Of a stretch of 48,623 nt of DNA, positions 1 through 8,465 are shown one piece after another. The notes under the pieces were generated by a model. That model had not been told where the DNA came from. It saw only the letters and a list, made by a program, of their open reading frames with translations, and searched no databases. The position numbers were made by a program, and so were the translations under genes. The stretch's first letter is position 1; each line of letters starts with the position of its first letter. Source of the stretch: Acidimicrobiaceae bacterium (GTDB lineage Bacteria; Actinomycetota; Acidimicrobiia; Acidimicrobiales; Aldehydirespiratoraceae); assembly GCA_009844405.1 (NCBI GenBank), contig VYBO01000097.1, forward strand, positions 1 to 48,623, written 5' to 3'.

Positions 1-679
1 GCGCCATGTACTCGGCCAGGTACACCGCGATGATCTCGGAGTCGCACTCGCTCTGGAAGCGGTGACCGTGCTGCTCGAGGCGCCGGCGCCACTGGTGGTA
101 GTTGGTGAGCTGGCCGTTGTGAACCACGGCCACGTCGGCGAACGGATAGGCCCAGTAGGGGTGGGCGCTGGCCAGGTCGACCTCGGACTCGGTGGCCATG
201 CGCACATGGCCGATGCCGTGGGTGCCCCGGAACGAGCCCAACTTGTACTGGCCGCTGACCGTCTCGGCGTCGCCCAGGTCCTTGATGATCTCCAACGAGC
301 TGCCCAACGACAGCACCTCGCACCCGGGCACGTCCTCCAGGTAGTCGGCCAGAGCCTTGAGGTCGCCGCCGTAGCGGATGGTGGCCCGGAAGGCGTAACC
401 GGTGTCGCTGCTGACCGTGGCCACCTCGGCGCCGATCTTGGCCAGACGGGACTCGACCTCGGCCCGGTTGCGCTCCAGGCGCTCCTCCATGCCGAAACCG
501 GTGCTCTTGTTGGGCTCGGCCAGCACGAACCGGATCACGACCAGATCGTCGGCCGGTCCGTACACCGCGTAGCCGGTGGAGTCCGGCCCGCGGTGCTTCA
601 TCGACTGGAGCATGGCCGTGAGCTCGGCCCCGATGTCGGCGGTGCCGTCCCGGTGGATCACGCCGGCTATGCCGCACAT
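1..679 (-). CDS. Class II glutamine amidotransferase (GlxB/MgsA-like), 3' end beyond the window
   Basis: The first 226 residues are visible. The start MCGIAGV puts Cys2 in the place of the N-terminal nucleophile of Ntn glutamine amidotransferases, which release ammonia from glutamine for a synthase partner. Further family motifs are HRGPDSTGYAVYG near residues 28-40, GIGHVRMATES and VVHNGQLTNY. Length and motifs fit the stand-alone amidotransferase subunit of GlxBCD/N-methylglutamate-synthase-type complexes better than PurF, GlmS or AsnB. The ATG is preceded by GGGGGT. It lies 50 bases downstream of the glutamine-synthetase-like gene on the same strand, the pairing seen in glnT-glx and gmaS-mgs clusters; the remaining subunits would lie past the left edge. 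The family is clear; the precise product is inferred. Confidence 0.8.
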   Translation of the reverse strand, partial: MCGIAGVIHRDGTADIGAELTAMLQSMKHRGPDSTGYAVYGPADDLVVIRFVLAEPNKSTGFGMEERLERNRAEVESRLAKIGAEVATVSSDTGYAFRATIRYGGDLKALADYLEDVPGCEVLSLGSSLEIIKDLGDAETVSGQYKLGSFRGTHGIGHVRMATESEVDLASAHPYWAYPFADVAVVHNGQLTNYHQWRRRLEQHGHRFQSECDSEIIAVYLAEYMA

Positions 680-729
680 GGTTCTACCCCCTTGTTCTGG
701 GTGTCTCGAGTTCTTTCGTCTCCGGTCCG

Positions 730-2130
730 TTAGGGAAGGACGTCCAGGTACTCCTCCACGTCCCAGTCCGTCACGGTCGCCAGGAACCGCTCCCATTCGT
801 CTTCCTTGTAGTGGAAGAACACGTTGCTCATCTCGCCCGGCAGGGCCCGCATGACAACCTCGTCGTTGCGCAGGGCCTCCAAGGCCTCGCCCAGGGTGAG
901 CGGGATCTTCTCGACGGCCTTGCCGGCCTCCATCGCCTCGTAGATGTTGCGCTCCTCCGGCTCGCCCGGGTCGAGACCGCGGTCGAGGCCGTCGTCCATG
1001 GCCTGCAGCAGGCCCGCGAACGACAGGTGCGGGTTGACCGCGCTGTCCACCGAGCGGTACTCGAAGCGGCCGGGGGCGCTGACCCGCAGGGCGGTGGTGC
1101 GGTTCTGGAAGCCCCAGTCCGCGAACACCGGCGCCCAGAAGCCCGTGTCCCACAGACGGCGGTAGGAGTTGACCGTCGGCGAGGTGAGGCAGGTCAGGGC
1201 CCGCACATGCTCGAGGATCCCGCCGATGGCCTTCATGCCGACGGGGCCGGGCATCTGTGGATTGTCGCCCTCGGGCATGAACTTGTTGTTGCCGTCGGCG
1301 TCCCACAGCGAGATGTTGTGGTGGCAGCCGTTGGCCGACACCCCCATGAACGGCTTGGGCATGAAGCATGGGAAGGCGCCGAGCTCCCGGCCGACCTGCT
1401 TGCAGACCTGGCGGTAGGTGGTGAGCCGGTCGGCGGTGAGCTCGGCCCGGTCGAACATGAAGTTGAGCTCCAGCTGGCCGGGGGCGTCCTCGTGGTCGCC
1501 CTGGATCATGTCCAGGCCCATGGCCTCGCAGTACTCCACCACCCTGTGGATGAGGGGTTGCAGCTCGGCGAACTGGTCGATGTGGTAGCAGTTCGGCTTG
1601 GTCATGCCCTCGACGGTGGGCTTGCCGTCGGCGTCGGCCTTGAGCCACATCATCTCGGGCTCGCAGCCGGCCCGCAGGTGCAGCCCGTGCTTGGCCTCGA
1701 ACTCGGCGTGGAGGCGCCGCAGATTCCCCCGGCAGTCGGAGGTCAGGTAGGCGCCGCCGTCCACCTCCTCCTCACGGCCCCTGAACAGCGTGCACCACAC
1801 CCGGGCCGTCCTGGAGTCCCAGGGCAGCGGCATGAAGGTCTCGGGCTCGCCGATGCCGACCAGCTCGCGAGCCTCGGGGCCGTAGCCGATGTAGTTCCCG
1901 TGGCGGTCGATGAAGAGGTTGGCGGTGGAGCCGTACACCAGCTGGAAGCCCTTGCGGGCGATCATGCCGAAGTGCTTGGCCGGTATGCCCTTGCCCATGA
2001 TCCGTCCCGTCACCGAGACGAACTGGCAGTACAGGTACCGGATGTCGTCGGCCTCGATGCGAGCCTCGACCTCTCGGATCTGCTCCTCGCGTCCGTCGGC
2101 GGAGACGAACCTCTCAAGATCAGTGGCCAT
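730..2130 (-). CDS. Glutamine synthetase family ligase
   Basis: 466 residues. Glutamine-synthetase family enzymes use ATP to join glutamate to ammonia or an amine. The fold shows as AGCEPEMMW (metal-binding Glu near 157-159), HEDAPGQLELNF near 213-224 (the EVAPGQ block), NGCHHNISLW (the ATP-site His block) and FEYRSVDSAVNPHL (the substrate Arg and NP block). The N-terminus, with FVSVTGRIMGKG, is not that of housekeeping GlnA. I chose the ATG at 2130 because GGGGGGAAA sits directly upstream; an in-frame extension to 2238 has no ribosome site. The next gene is a class II amidotransferase, so the product may be a gamma-glutamyl-amide such as gamma-glutamylmethylamide rather than glutamine. The family is certain and the substrate is not. 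Confidence 0.85.
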   Translation of the reverse strand: MATDLERFVSADGREEQIREVEARIEADDIRYLYCQFVSVTGRIMGKGIPAKHFGMIARKGFQLVYGSTANLFIDRHGNYIGYGPEARELVGIGEPETFMPLPWDSRTARVWCTLFRGREEEVDGGAYLTSDCRGNLRRLHAEFEAKHGLHLRAGCEPEMMWLKADADGKPTVEGMTKPNCYHIDQFAELQPLIHRVVEYCEAMGLDMIQGDHEDAPGQLELNFMFDRAELTADRLTTYRQVCKQVGRELGAFPCFMPKPFMGVSANGCHHNISLWDADGNNKFMPEGDNPQMPGPVGMKAIGGILEHVRALTCLTSPTVNSYRRLWDTGFWAPVFADWGFQNRTTALRVSAPGRFEYRSVDSAVNPHLSFAGLLQAMDDGLDRGLDPGEPEERNIYEAMEAGKAVEKIPLTLGEALEALRNDEVVMRALPGEMSNVFFHYKEDEWERFLATVTDWDVEEYLDVLP

Positions 2131-2316
2131 TTTCCCCCCTACGGGTGTCGTTGTGTTGCGGCGAAACCGTAGCGCCACGGGTGCGGAGCTCGCCAGCGTG
2201 CGCCGAGTCGGGCCAACTCTAGCGCGACGCCCGCGCACATATCTAATCAGAGTAGTGGATCTTTCATTGCAGTAGAGTTGCCGCGCCGCCGATGCTGCCT
2301 GGGCGACCGCGATCCA

Positions 2317-2322
2317 TAGAGT
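2317..2322 (+). promoter_or_regulatory. Predicted -10 box, leaderless MFS transcript
   Basis: TAGAGT lies 8 bases before the ATG at 2331, the spacing expected when transcription starts at the start codon. There is no Shine-Dalgarno sequence. This supports 2331 as the start over the ATG at 2292. Confidence 0.4.
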
Positions 2323-2330
2323 TTCCCGCG

Positions 2331-3770
2331 ATGGAACCGGTGTCCCGATCGGCGTGGTTGACGCTCGCGGTGGTGTCGGTGGCCGTGTTCATGGTCGCGA
2401 TGGAACTCACGATCATCGCGCTGGCCCTGCCCGAGATCCGGGCGGCGCTGGCGGGCACCACACCGGCCGCGCTGTCGTGGGTGGTGAACGCATACTCGAT
2501 CGTGGTGGCCGCCCTGCTGCTGCTGTCGGGCTGGCTGGCTGACCGCTACGGCCGCAGGCGAATCTTCCGCGCCGGACTGGCGCTGTTCGCGCTGGGCTCG
2601 GTGGCGGCCGGCGCCTCCACCAGCATCGAGATGCTGATCGCGGCCCGGGTCCTTCAGGCTGTGGGCGGCTCCATGCAGTACCCGGCCGGCCTGGCCCTGC
2701 TGTTCGACGCCTTCCCCCGCAGCCGGCATCAGACCGCCATCGGCACCTGGGGCGCCATGGGAGGGCTGGCCGCGGCCGTGGGACCGGCCCTGGGAGCAGT
2801 GCTCATCGCGGCCTTCGGCTGGAGGTCTGTGTTCTACGTCAACGTGCCTGTGGCTCTCACCGCCCTGGTGGCCGGCGCTCGGGTTCTGCCCGCGGGCGCC
2901 CAGCCCCCCGCTCGTGCTCGCTCCGCTCACGGGCCGCCTGGGCCCGGCGGGGCGGCCGGGGCGAAGGTGGACATGATCGGCGTCCCCTTGGCGTCGGTGG
3001 GGGTCGGCGCGGTCATCCTCGGAATCGTCCAGGGCGAGACATGGGGATGGGCAACGGCGCCGACCGTCGCCTCGTTCGCGGCCGGCGCACTGCTGGTGGC
3101 CGCGTTCGCGTGGCGCAGCCGGCACCACCCCGCGCCGCTGTTCGACCTCGACCTGCTCCGCATCCGCTCGTTCGTGCTCGGCAACCTCGGCTCGCTGTTC
3201 TTCTCCCTCGGCTTCTTCGCCCTGCTGGTACCGCTTCCGTCGTTCATCCAGGAGGTCTGGGGATGGTCCGCGCTGGAGACCGGGCTCGCGTACTCGGTCG
3301 GACCCATGGTCTCGTTCCTGGTCGCGCCGCAGGCCGGGCGGCTGGCCGACCGGATCGGCAACGCCCCGTTGCTGACCGCCGGATCGGTCTGCGGGATGGC
3401 GGGGCTGCTGTGGCTCGTTCTGGCCGTCTCCACCGAGCCCTCGTTGGCGCGCCTTCTGGTGGCCACCGTCCTGGTGGGGATCTCGGCAGGCACCGGCTTC
3501 TCGCAGCTGGTGGGCGCGGCGCTGCGCGACATCCCCCCGGAGCGCTACGCGATGGCCACCGCCGGTCGCACCACCTTCTTCCAGCTCTCGGTGGCGTTCG
3601 CCATCGCCATCGCGTTCGCGATGATCGGCCAGCCCGACGGCGCCGCGGCCCAGCTGGCTGCCTACAACACGGTTTGGACGGTGTGCGCCGGCGGCTACTT
3701 CTGCAACTTCGTGACGTTCGCCTTCGTCTACCCCCGCCGCCGCTCTCGCCTCGTAGAGTCCCAATCATGA
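2331..3770 (+). CDS. MFS drug-exporter-like permease (DHA2/EmrB type)
   Basis: 479 residues, with about 14 hydrophobic segments. The N-terminus RSAWLTLAVVSVAVFMVAME leads directly into the first membrane helix. Motif A appears as GWLADRYGRRRIFRAG after helix 2, followed by the helix 4 and 5 motifs with GAMGGLAAAVGPALGAVL. These mark a proton-driven exporter of the DHA2 family; the substrate is unknown. The central loop near residues 192-207 (ARARSAHGPPGPGGAAG) is a translated copy of the dispersed repeat described elsewhere. The stop overlaps the start of the flavin oxidoreductase by four bases (ATGA), so the two are co-translated. It diverges from the glutamine-synthetase-like gene across a 200-base gap. 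An alternative start at 2292 would add 13 residues. Confidence 0.85.
   Translation: MEPVSRSAWLTLAVVSVAVFMVAMELTIIALALPEIRAALAGTTPAALSWVVNAYSIVVAALLLLSGWLADRYGRRRIFRAGLALFALGSVAAGASTSIEMLIAARVLQAVGGSMQYPAGLALLFDAFPRSRHQTAIGTWGAMGGLAAAVGPALGAVLIAAFGWRSVFYVNVPVALTALVAGARVLPAGAQPPARARSAHGPPGPGGAAGAKVDMIGVPLASVGVGAVILGIVQGETWGWATAPTVASFAAGALLVAAFAWRSRHHPAPLFDLDLLRIRSFVLGNLGSLFFSLGFFALLVPLPSFIQEVWGWSALETGLAYSVGPMVSFLVAPQAGRLADRIGNAPLLTAGSVCGMAGLLWLVLAVSTEPSLARLLVATVLVGISAGTGFSQLVGAALRDIPPERYAMATAGRTTFFQLSVAFAIAIAFAMIGQPDGAAAQLAAYNTVWTVCAGGYFCNFVTFAFVYPRRRSRLVESQS
2905..2950 (-). repeat. Dispersed repeat, module A, coding copy
   Basis: The reverse complement matches about 27 of 34 bases of the module A core seen in intergenic copies (GCGGCCCGTGAGCGAAGCGA followed by a variant of ACAAGAGCG). 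It lies in frame within the central loop of the MFS permease, between membrane helices. Confidence 0.55.
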
Positions 3771-5062
3771 AATTCGGGATCTTCTACGAGCACCAGTTGC
3801 CCCGTCCCTGGCGTGACGGCGACGAGCAGCGGCTCTTCAACGAGGCGCTGGAGCAGGTGGAGCTGGCCGACCGGCTGGGCTTCGACTACGCCTGGGAGGT
3901 GGAGCACCACTTCCTGGAGGAGTACTCGCACTCCTCCGCGCCCGAGGTGTTCCTGGCCGCGTGCAGCCAGCGCACCCGGCGCATCCGGCTCGGTCACGGC
4001 ATCGTGCTGATGCCCCCCGGCTACAACCACCCCGCCAGGGTCGCCGAGCGGATCGCCACCCTCGACCTGGTCTCGGGCGGCCGGGTGGACTTCGGCACCG
4101 GCGAGTCGTCGTCCATCCTGGAACTCGGCGGCTTCGGCGTCACCGTGGACGACAAGCGCCCGGCCTGGCAGGAGGCGGTCGAGCAGTGCTGCAACATGAT
4201 GGCCATGGACCCCTACCCCGGCTACAACGGCGACTTCTTCTCGATGCCGTGCCGCAACGTGGTGCCCAAGCCGGTGCAGAAGCCCCATCCCCCGCTGTGG
4301 GTGGCCTGCTCGAACAGGGAGACGATCAAACTGGCCGCCAGGCTGGGCATGGGCGCGCTCACCTTCTCCTTCGTCGATCCCAGCGACGCGGCCGCATGGG
4401 TGCAGGACTACTACCGGATCCTCGAGACCGAGTGCGTGCCCATCGGCCACGCCATCAACCCCAACATCGCCATGGTCACCGGGTTGTCGATCCACCCGGA
4501 TCAGCTGGAGGCGAAGCGCAGGGGACTCGACGGCTTCCAGTTCTTCGGCTACGGCCTCGGCCACCACTACATCTTCGGCCGGCACAAGCCGGGCCGCACC
4601 GACATCTGGGCCGACTATCTGGCAGCCAGGCACACCATCGAGGACAGGGGCAACCAGAGCGGCATCGGCACTCCCGAGCAGGTCCGCAAGCACCTCCGAG
4701 GCTTCGCGGAGGCCGGCGTCGACCAGGTGGTGTTCATCCAGCAGGGCGGCAACAACCGCCACGACCACATCTGCGAGACCCTCGAACTGTTCGCAGCCGA
4801 CGTGATGGGCGAGTTCGCCGAGTCCGAGGCCGAGCGGGAGCAAGCCAAGCTGGAGCGACTGGCTTCGGCCCTGGACGCGGCCATGGCCCGCAAGGCACCC
4901 ATGCGAGCCCTCGACGATGACGAGATCCCGGTGTTCGAGGCGCTGGGACGCAGCATCGTGGCCACGCTCCCACCGGAGGAAGCCTCCCAAGTAGCCAAGA
5001 CGGTCAGGGAGTGGGCCTCCACGGACATGCCCATCCACGTGCCCGAAGACTTCGGAGCCTGA
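3767..5062 (+). CDS. LLM-class flavin-dependent oxidoreductase (luciferase-like)
   Basis: 431 residues. The N-terminus MKFGIFYEHQLPRPW and the segments DRLGFDYAWEVEHHF and RIRLGHGIVLMPPGYNHPARVAE are characteristic of bacterial luciferase-like monooxygenases, TIM barrels using F420 or reduced FMN. GRVDFGTGESSS and HPPLWVACSNRETIKLAARLG continue the family pattern, and TPEQVRKHLRGFAEAGVDQVVF is the usual C-terminal barrel block. About 80 extra C-terminal residues are charged and helical. The ATG overlaps the transporter stop, giving a two-gene operon in which an oxidised compound might be exported; that link is inference. Substrate and cofactor cannot be read from sequence alone. Confidence 0.85.
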   Translation: MKFGIFYEHQLPRPWRDGDEQRLFNEALEQVELADRLGFDYAWEVEHHFLEEYSHSSAPEVFLAACSQRTRRIRLGHGIVLMPPGYNHPARVAERIATLDLVSGGRVDFGTGESSSILELGGFGVTVDDKRPAWQEAVEQCCNMMAMDPYPGYNGDFFSMPCRNVVPKPVQKPHPPLWVACSNRETIKLAARLGMGALTFSFVDPSDAAAWVQDYYRILETECVPIGHAINPNIAMVTGLSIHPDQLEAKRRGLDGFQFFGYGLGHHYIFGRHKPGRTDIWADYLAARHTIEDRGNQSGIGTPEQVRKHLRGFAEAGVDQVVFIQQGGNNRHDHICETLELFAADVMGEFAESEAEREQAKLERLASALDAAMARKAPMRALDDDEIPVFEALGRSIVATLPPEEASQVAKTVREWASTDMPIHVPEDFGA

Positions 5063-5115
5063 ATCCGTTCGCCACGTTGCTGCGACGGTCGCTGACGGCG
5101 GCCTCCGACGACCAG

Positions 5116-5140
5116 CCGACAGCGACGGCCCTGCTGTCGG
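5116..5140. terminator. Hairpin between convergent genes
   Basis: CCGACAGC and GCTGTCGG form an 8-bp stem with a 9-base loop, 53 bases after the oxidoreductase stop, in the gap between it and the convergent dctP-type gene. No T-run follows, so a terminator role is only suggested. The rest of the 289-base gap (5063-5351) holds one repeat copy and no gene. Confidence 0.3.
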
Positions 5141-5205
5141 TCGTGGCGCGCGCTGACCCTTGAGTAGTGGGGGCTCACGAAGCCACTGATGTCGTGAGGC
5201 TGTGA

Positions 5206-5260
5206 AGAACGTCACCGACCCTGCGACGCGATTGGCCGCCGATCAAATCCGCGCTCGCTC
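5206..5260 (+). repeat. Dispersed repeat, module B copy
   Basis: Starting at GAACG, the segment containing GCGACGCGATTGGCCGCCGA and then CCGCGCTCGCTC matches the copies at 33371-33419 and (reverse complement) 48569-48623 with few changes. The core is itself an inverted repeat (GATCGGC-C-GCCGATC in other copies). Module A is missing upstream. Confidence 0.7.
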
Positions 5261-5351
5261 GTAGTTTGCCGCGTCAAGACAGCTGGTCCACGAACTGCGG
5301 CCCGCGGCCGGCCATGGGCCGGACCGGGGCAACAGTCGGTCGACGGGTCGG

Positions 5352-6650
5352 TCAGACCTGGGTCTGCTGGCTCAGGAACGACCGCTCGGCCAGGCCGTGC
5401 CACTCCGAGATGCCGTCGCGGAACTCGCGCCACGGTCCGAGGATCCGGGCGAAGTTCTCGTCCTCGGCAGCCACGCTGTCGAGCACGTTCTCGGTCTCGG
5501 CCTTGAACGCGGCCATCAGCTCGGGCGAGAACTCGCGGATCTGGGCGAATCCCTTGACCGTCTGCAGGTCCCGCTGGTTGAGCACGTCGTAGGTGGCCAT
5601 GGTCCTCATGTTGGCGTCGGCGGCGGCGGCCTGAACGGCGGCCTGGTACGCCGGAGGCAACTCGTTCCACCTGTCCAGCGAGATCTGGACCTCGAGCGCC
5701 GTGCCCGGCTCCCACCAGCCCGGGTGGTAGTAGAACAGGTCGCCCTGGAACTCGTTGAGGCCCAGGATCAGGTCGTCGGTCGGGCCGACGAACTCGGCGC
5801 CGTCGATGGCGCCGGTCTGGATGGCCTGCAGGATCTCGCCGCCTGCCAGCGTCACCTGCTCGCCGCCGAGGTTCTCCAGCACGCGCCCGGCGAGGCCGGG
5901 GATGCGCATCTTGAGGCCGTTCAAGTCGTCGACCGTGTTGATCTCGTTGGTGAACCATCCGCCCATCTGGCAGCCGGTGGCGCCGCCGGGGAAGGTGATG
6001 ATGCCGTGCTCCTCCGCGTAGAACTCGTTGAGCAGGTCGATGCCGCTCCGCCTGCCGTCGTTGTCGAAGGTGCCGTACAGCCAGGCGTTCTGCTGGCGCT
6101 GGTTGAGCCCGAACGGGACCGCGGTGCCGAACTGCTGCACCGGGCTGATGCCGACGTAGTAGTAGGAGGCGGTGTGACCCATCTCCACCCCGAGGTCGCG
6201 CACCGTCTGCAGCACCTCGAGGCCGCCGACGATCTCGCCCGCAGGACGCGCGTTGATCACGAAGCGCCCGCCGGTGAGCTCGCCCACCCTCCTGGCGAAG
6301 TACTGGGCCGAGCCGAACAGGGTCACCAGGGCGGTGGGCCAGCTGGTGGCCATCTCCCACTCGATCTCCGGACCCTGCGCCGTGACGGCCACGGTGTCGC
6401 TGGCCGTGGTGGTCGGCGCCGCGGCGGCGGTGGTAGTGGTGGCCGCCTCGCCGTCGGGGGCCGCGGCCGGCGCGGGGGCCTCCTCGTCGTCGCCGCACGC
6501 GGCCAGGATCGCGGAAGCGGCTGCGAACCCGGCTACGCCGAGACCGCCCTTTATGAATCCCCGCCGCGCCAGGCTCGAGGAGTCCGCCTCGTCGAGCATC
6601 ATGTCCACGGCCGAGCTGTCGGTCGCGGTCGAGTTTGCTTCTTGAGTCAC
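5352..6650 (-). CDS. TRAP transporter substrate-binding protein (DctP family), Tat lipoprotein
   Basis: 432 residues from a GTG start with GGAGGG seven bases upstream. A twin-arginine signal (RRGFIK, residues 29-34) is followed by a hydrophobic stretch and the lipobox LAAC (Cys52), so the protein is probably folded inside, exported by Tat and lipid-anchored. An acidic, Ala/Pro/Thr-rich linker (about 53-90) precedes the binding domain. DctP hallmarks include ATSWPTALVTLFGSAQYFARRV, LNGLKMRIPGLAGRVLENLG, GGEILQAIQTGAIDGAEFVGP and the conserved binding-site Arg in KMRIPG. It follows dctQ and dctM on the same strand with its own 205-base upstream gap. The ligand is probably an organic or keto acid; this is inference from the family. 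Confidence 0.88.
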   Translation of the reverse strand: MTQEANSTATDSSAVDMMLDEADSSSLARRGFIKGGLGVAGFAAASAILAACGDDEEAPAPAAAPDGEAATTTTAAAAPTTTASDTVAVTAQGPEIEWEMATSWPTALVTLFGSAQYFARRVGELTGGRFVINARPAGEIVGGLEVLQTVRDLGVEMGHTASYYYVGISPVQQFGTAVPFGLNQRQQNAWLYGTFDNDGRRSGIDLLNEFYAEEHGIITFPGGATGCQMGGWFTNEINTVDDLNGLKMRIPGLAGRVLENLGGEQVTLAGGEILQAIQTGAIDGAEFVGPTDDLILGLNEFQGDLFYYHPGWWEPGTALEVQISLDRWNELPPAYQAAVQAAAADANMRTMATYDVLNQRDLQTVKGFAQIREFSPELMAAFKAETENVLDSVAAEDENFARILGPWREFRDGISEWHGLAERSFLSQQTQV

Positions 6651-6741
6651 TTCGTTTCCCTCCGTAGGTTGACTGTTGAGCCGCCGCTGGCCGCCTTTCC
6701 CGGAACCGGGATTCCAGGCAACCGCCACCGGCGCGGGCCGG

Positions 6742-6771
6742 ACAATACACCAACGTCCGGGCGGGTGTCGA
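6742..6771 (-). promoter_or_regulatory. Candidate sigma70-type promoter for the TRAP binding protein
   Basis: On the minus strand TCGACA (6766-6771) and TATTGT (6742-6747) are separated by 18 bases, about 90 bases before the dctP-type start. This would allow the binding protein to be made in excess over the permeases, as is common for such systems. Confidence 0.4.
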
Positions 6772-6855
6772 GAATTAGCCTGTCCCAGGCACCGGGCTCG
6801 GACCCCTGTCGCCGGCCGCCGGGCGCGCGCCGCCGGCTTGTTGCGCCGTCGGGCG

Positions 6856-8463
6856 TCAACCGAACCGGAACGTGTCTATCGACGTGTAGGTGATGGCGGG
6901 GAACGCGGCCAGGATCACCAGGGCCAGCGCCTGCAGGCCCATGAACGGGAAGGCGCCCTTGTGGATGTCGGCCGTCTTCACCTCGGGCGGTGCCACGCTC
7001 TGCAGATAGAACAGCGAGAACCCCACCGGTGGCGAGATGAAGGCCATGTTCAGGTTCACCGCCATCAGCACCGCGAACCAGATCTTCTCGTCGGGGGTGA
7101 ACCCGAGGAAGTCCATGGCCGGAACGAAGATCGGCACCACGATGAAGGTGATCTCCAGGAACTCCAGATTGATGCCCAGCAGGAAGACCGCGACCATGGC
7201 GATGACCACGAAGCCCCACTTGCCGCCGCCGATCGCGGTCAGCCACTCGGAGGTCTGGTCCGACCCGCCGAGCTGGAAGAACATGGCGCTGAAGAAGGTC
7301 GAGCAGAACAGCAGCGTCATGACCAGGACCACCACGTTGGTGGTGGAGCGGGCCGCGTCCTTGACCGCCCGCCAGTCGAGCCGCCAGCCCTTGGTGATGT
7401 GGGTGGCGCCCTCCTTGGCCAGCAGATCGTCGAACAGCCAGTTCAAAACGGTCAGCAGCAGCGCGCCGAAGACCCCCACCGCGCCCGACTCCGAAGGCGT
7501 GGCAATCCCCGCGAAGATCGACAGCAGCACTCCGAAGATCAGCGTCAGAATCGGCACGATGGCCACCAGCACCTCGGCGGCCAGCATCCGGGTGCGCAGC
7601 AGGACCACGAAGAAGATGACGAAGTGGACCACGACCATGGCAAGCGGCGACCACCCGCTGGCCAGGAACCCCATCCCGCTCGCTCTGGCCAGCAGCGTCA
7701 CCGCTCCCACCATCAACGCCAGGATCGCGGCGAGCAGCAGCTTCGTCCGCAGCGACGGGTTGCCGGTGAGCGTGCGCTGCTCCTTGGGCATGGCCGGCCC
7801 CGTGTGGGGTCTGAGCCACGCCAGCACCAGCACGTAGGCCACGTAGAGCCCGCTCAGCAGCAGGCCGGGCAGCAGGGCCCCGGCGAACAGTCCGAGGATG
7901 CCGACCCCGAGCTGCTGGGCCAGCAGGATCAGCACGATGCTCGGCGGCAGCAGCTGGGCCAGGGTGCCCGAGGCGATGATGGCGCCGGTGGAGAGCTTGT
8001 TGTCGTAGCCGAGACGCACCATGGCGGGCAGCGACAGCAGGCCCATCACGATCACGGTGGCGGCCACCACGCCGGTGGCCGCGGCCAGCAGCGTGCCCAC
8101 CACCACCACCGCGGCCGCCACGCCCCCCCGGAGCCGGCCCATCAGCATCCCGAACGCGTTGAGCAGGCGCTCGGCCATGCCCGACCGCTCGAGGATGGCG
8201 CCCATGAGCACGAACAGCGGCACCGCCAGCAGCGTCGGGTCGCTGACAGCCTTGTACCACCTTCCCGGCAGCGTGTTGAGAGTGTTGGGGTCGAAGACGT
8301 CGAGCCAGTCGCCGACGAAGCTGAAGAACAGCGCGGTGGCCGCGAACGAGAACGCCACGTTGTAGCCCGACAGGATCACCAGCATGAACACGGCGAACAT
8401 GGTCAGGGCCAGGAACACCCCGGCGTCCATGCCGAAGATCGTCTCCAGGGCGAGCACTCCCAC
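6856..8463 (-). CDS. TRAP transporter large permease (DctM family)
   Basis: 535 residues and about 12-14 hydrophobic segments; DctM is the sodium-coupled membrane subunit that takes substrate from the binding protein. Family blocks seen are PLFVLMGAILERSGMAERLLN, GVVAATVIVMGLLSLPAMVRLGYD, GTLAQLLPPSIVLILLAQQLG and FAGIATPSESGAVGVFGALLL. It is about 100 residues longer than small DctM proteins, with extra loops near 225-255 and 330-370. I chose the GTG at 8463, two bases after the dctQ stop, for tight coupling; in-frame GTG 8457 and ATG 8430 are alternatives. The order is dctQ-dctM-dctP. Confidence 0.88.
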   Translation of the reverse strand: MGVLALETIFGMDAGVFLALTMFAVFMLVILSGYNVAFSFAATALFFSFVGDWLDVFDPNTLNTLPGRWYKAVSDPTLLAVPLFVLMGAILERSGMAERLLNAFGMLMGRLRGGVAAAVVVVGTLLAAATGVVAATVIVMGLLSLPAMVRLGYDNKLSTGAIIASGTLAQLLPPSIVLILLAQQLGVGILGLFAGALLPGLLLSGLYVAYVLVLAWLRPHTGPAMPKEQRTLTGNPSLRTKLLLAAILALMVGAVTLLARASGMGFLASGWSPLAMVVVHFVIFFVVLLRTRMLAAEVLVAIVPILTLIFGVLLSIFAGIATPSESGAVGVFGALLLTVLNWLFDDLLAKEGATHITKGWRLDWRAVKDAARSTTNVVVLVMTLLFCSTFFSAMFFQLGGSDQTSEWLTAIGGGKWGFVVIAMVAVFLLGINLEFLEITFIVVPIFVPAMDFLGFTPDEKIWFAVLMAVNLNMAFISPPVGFSLFYLQSVAPPEVKTADIHKGAFPFMGLQALALVILAAFPAITYTSIDTFRFG

Positions 8464-8465
8464 GG

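Noticed and set aside
811..2172. Long open frame antisense to the glutamine-synthetase-like gene
   Set aside because: It is a mirror frame of a strongly conserved G+C-rich gene; its translation is low-complexity Val/Gly/Leu/His-rich and shows no domain.
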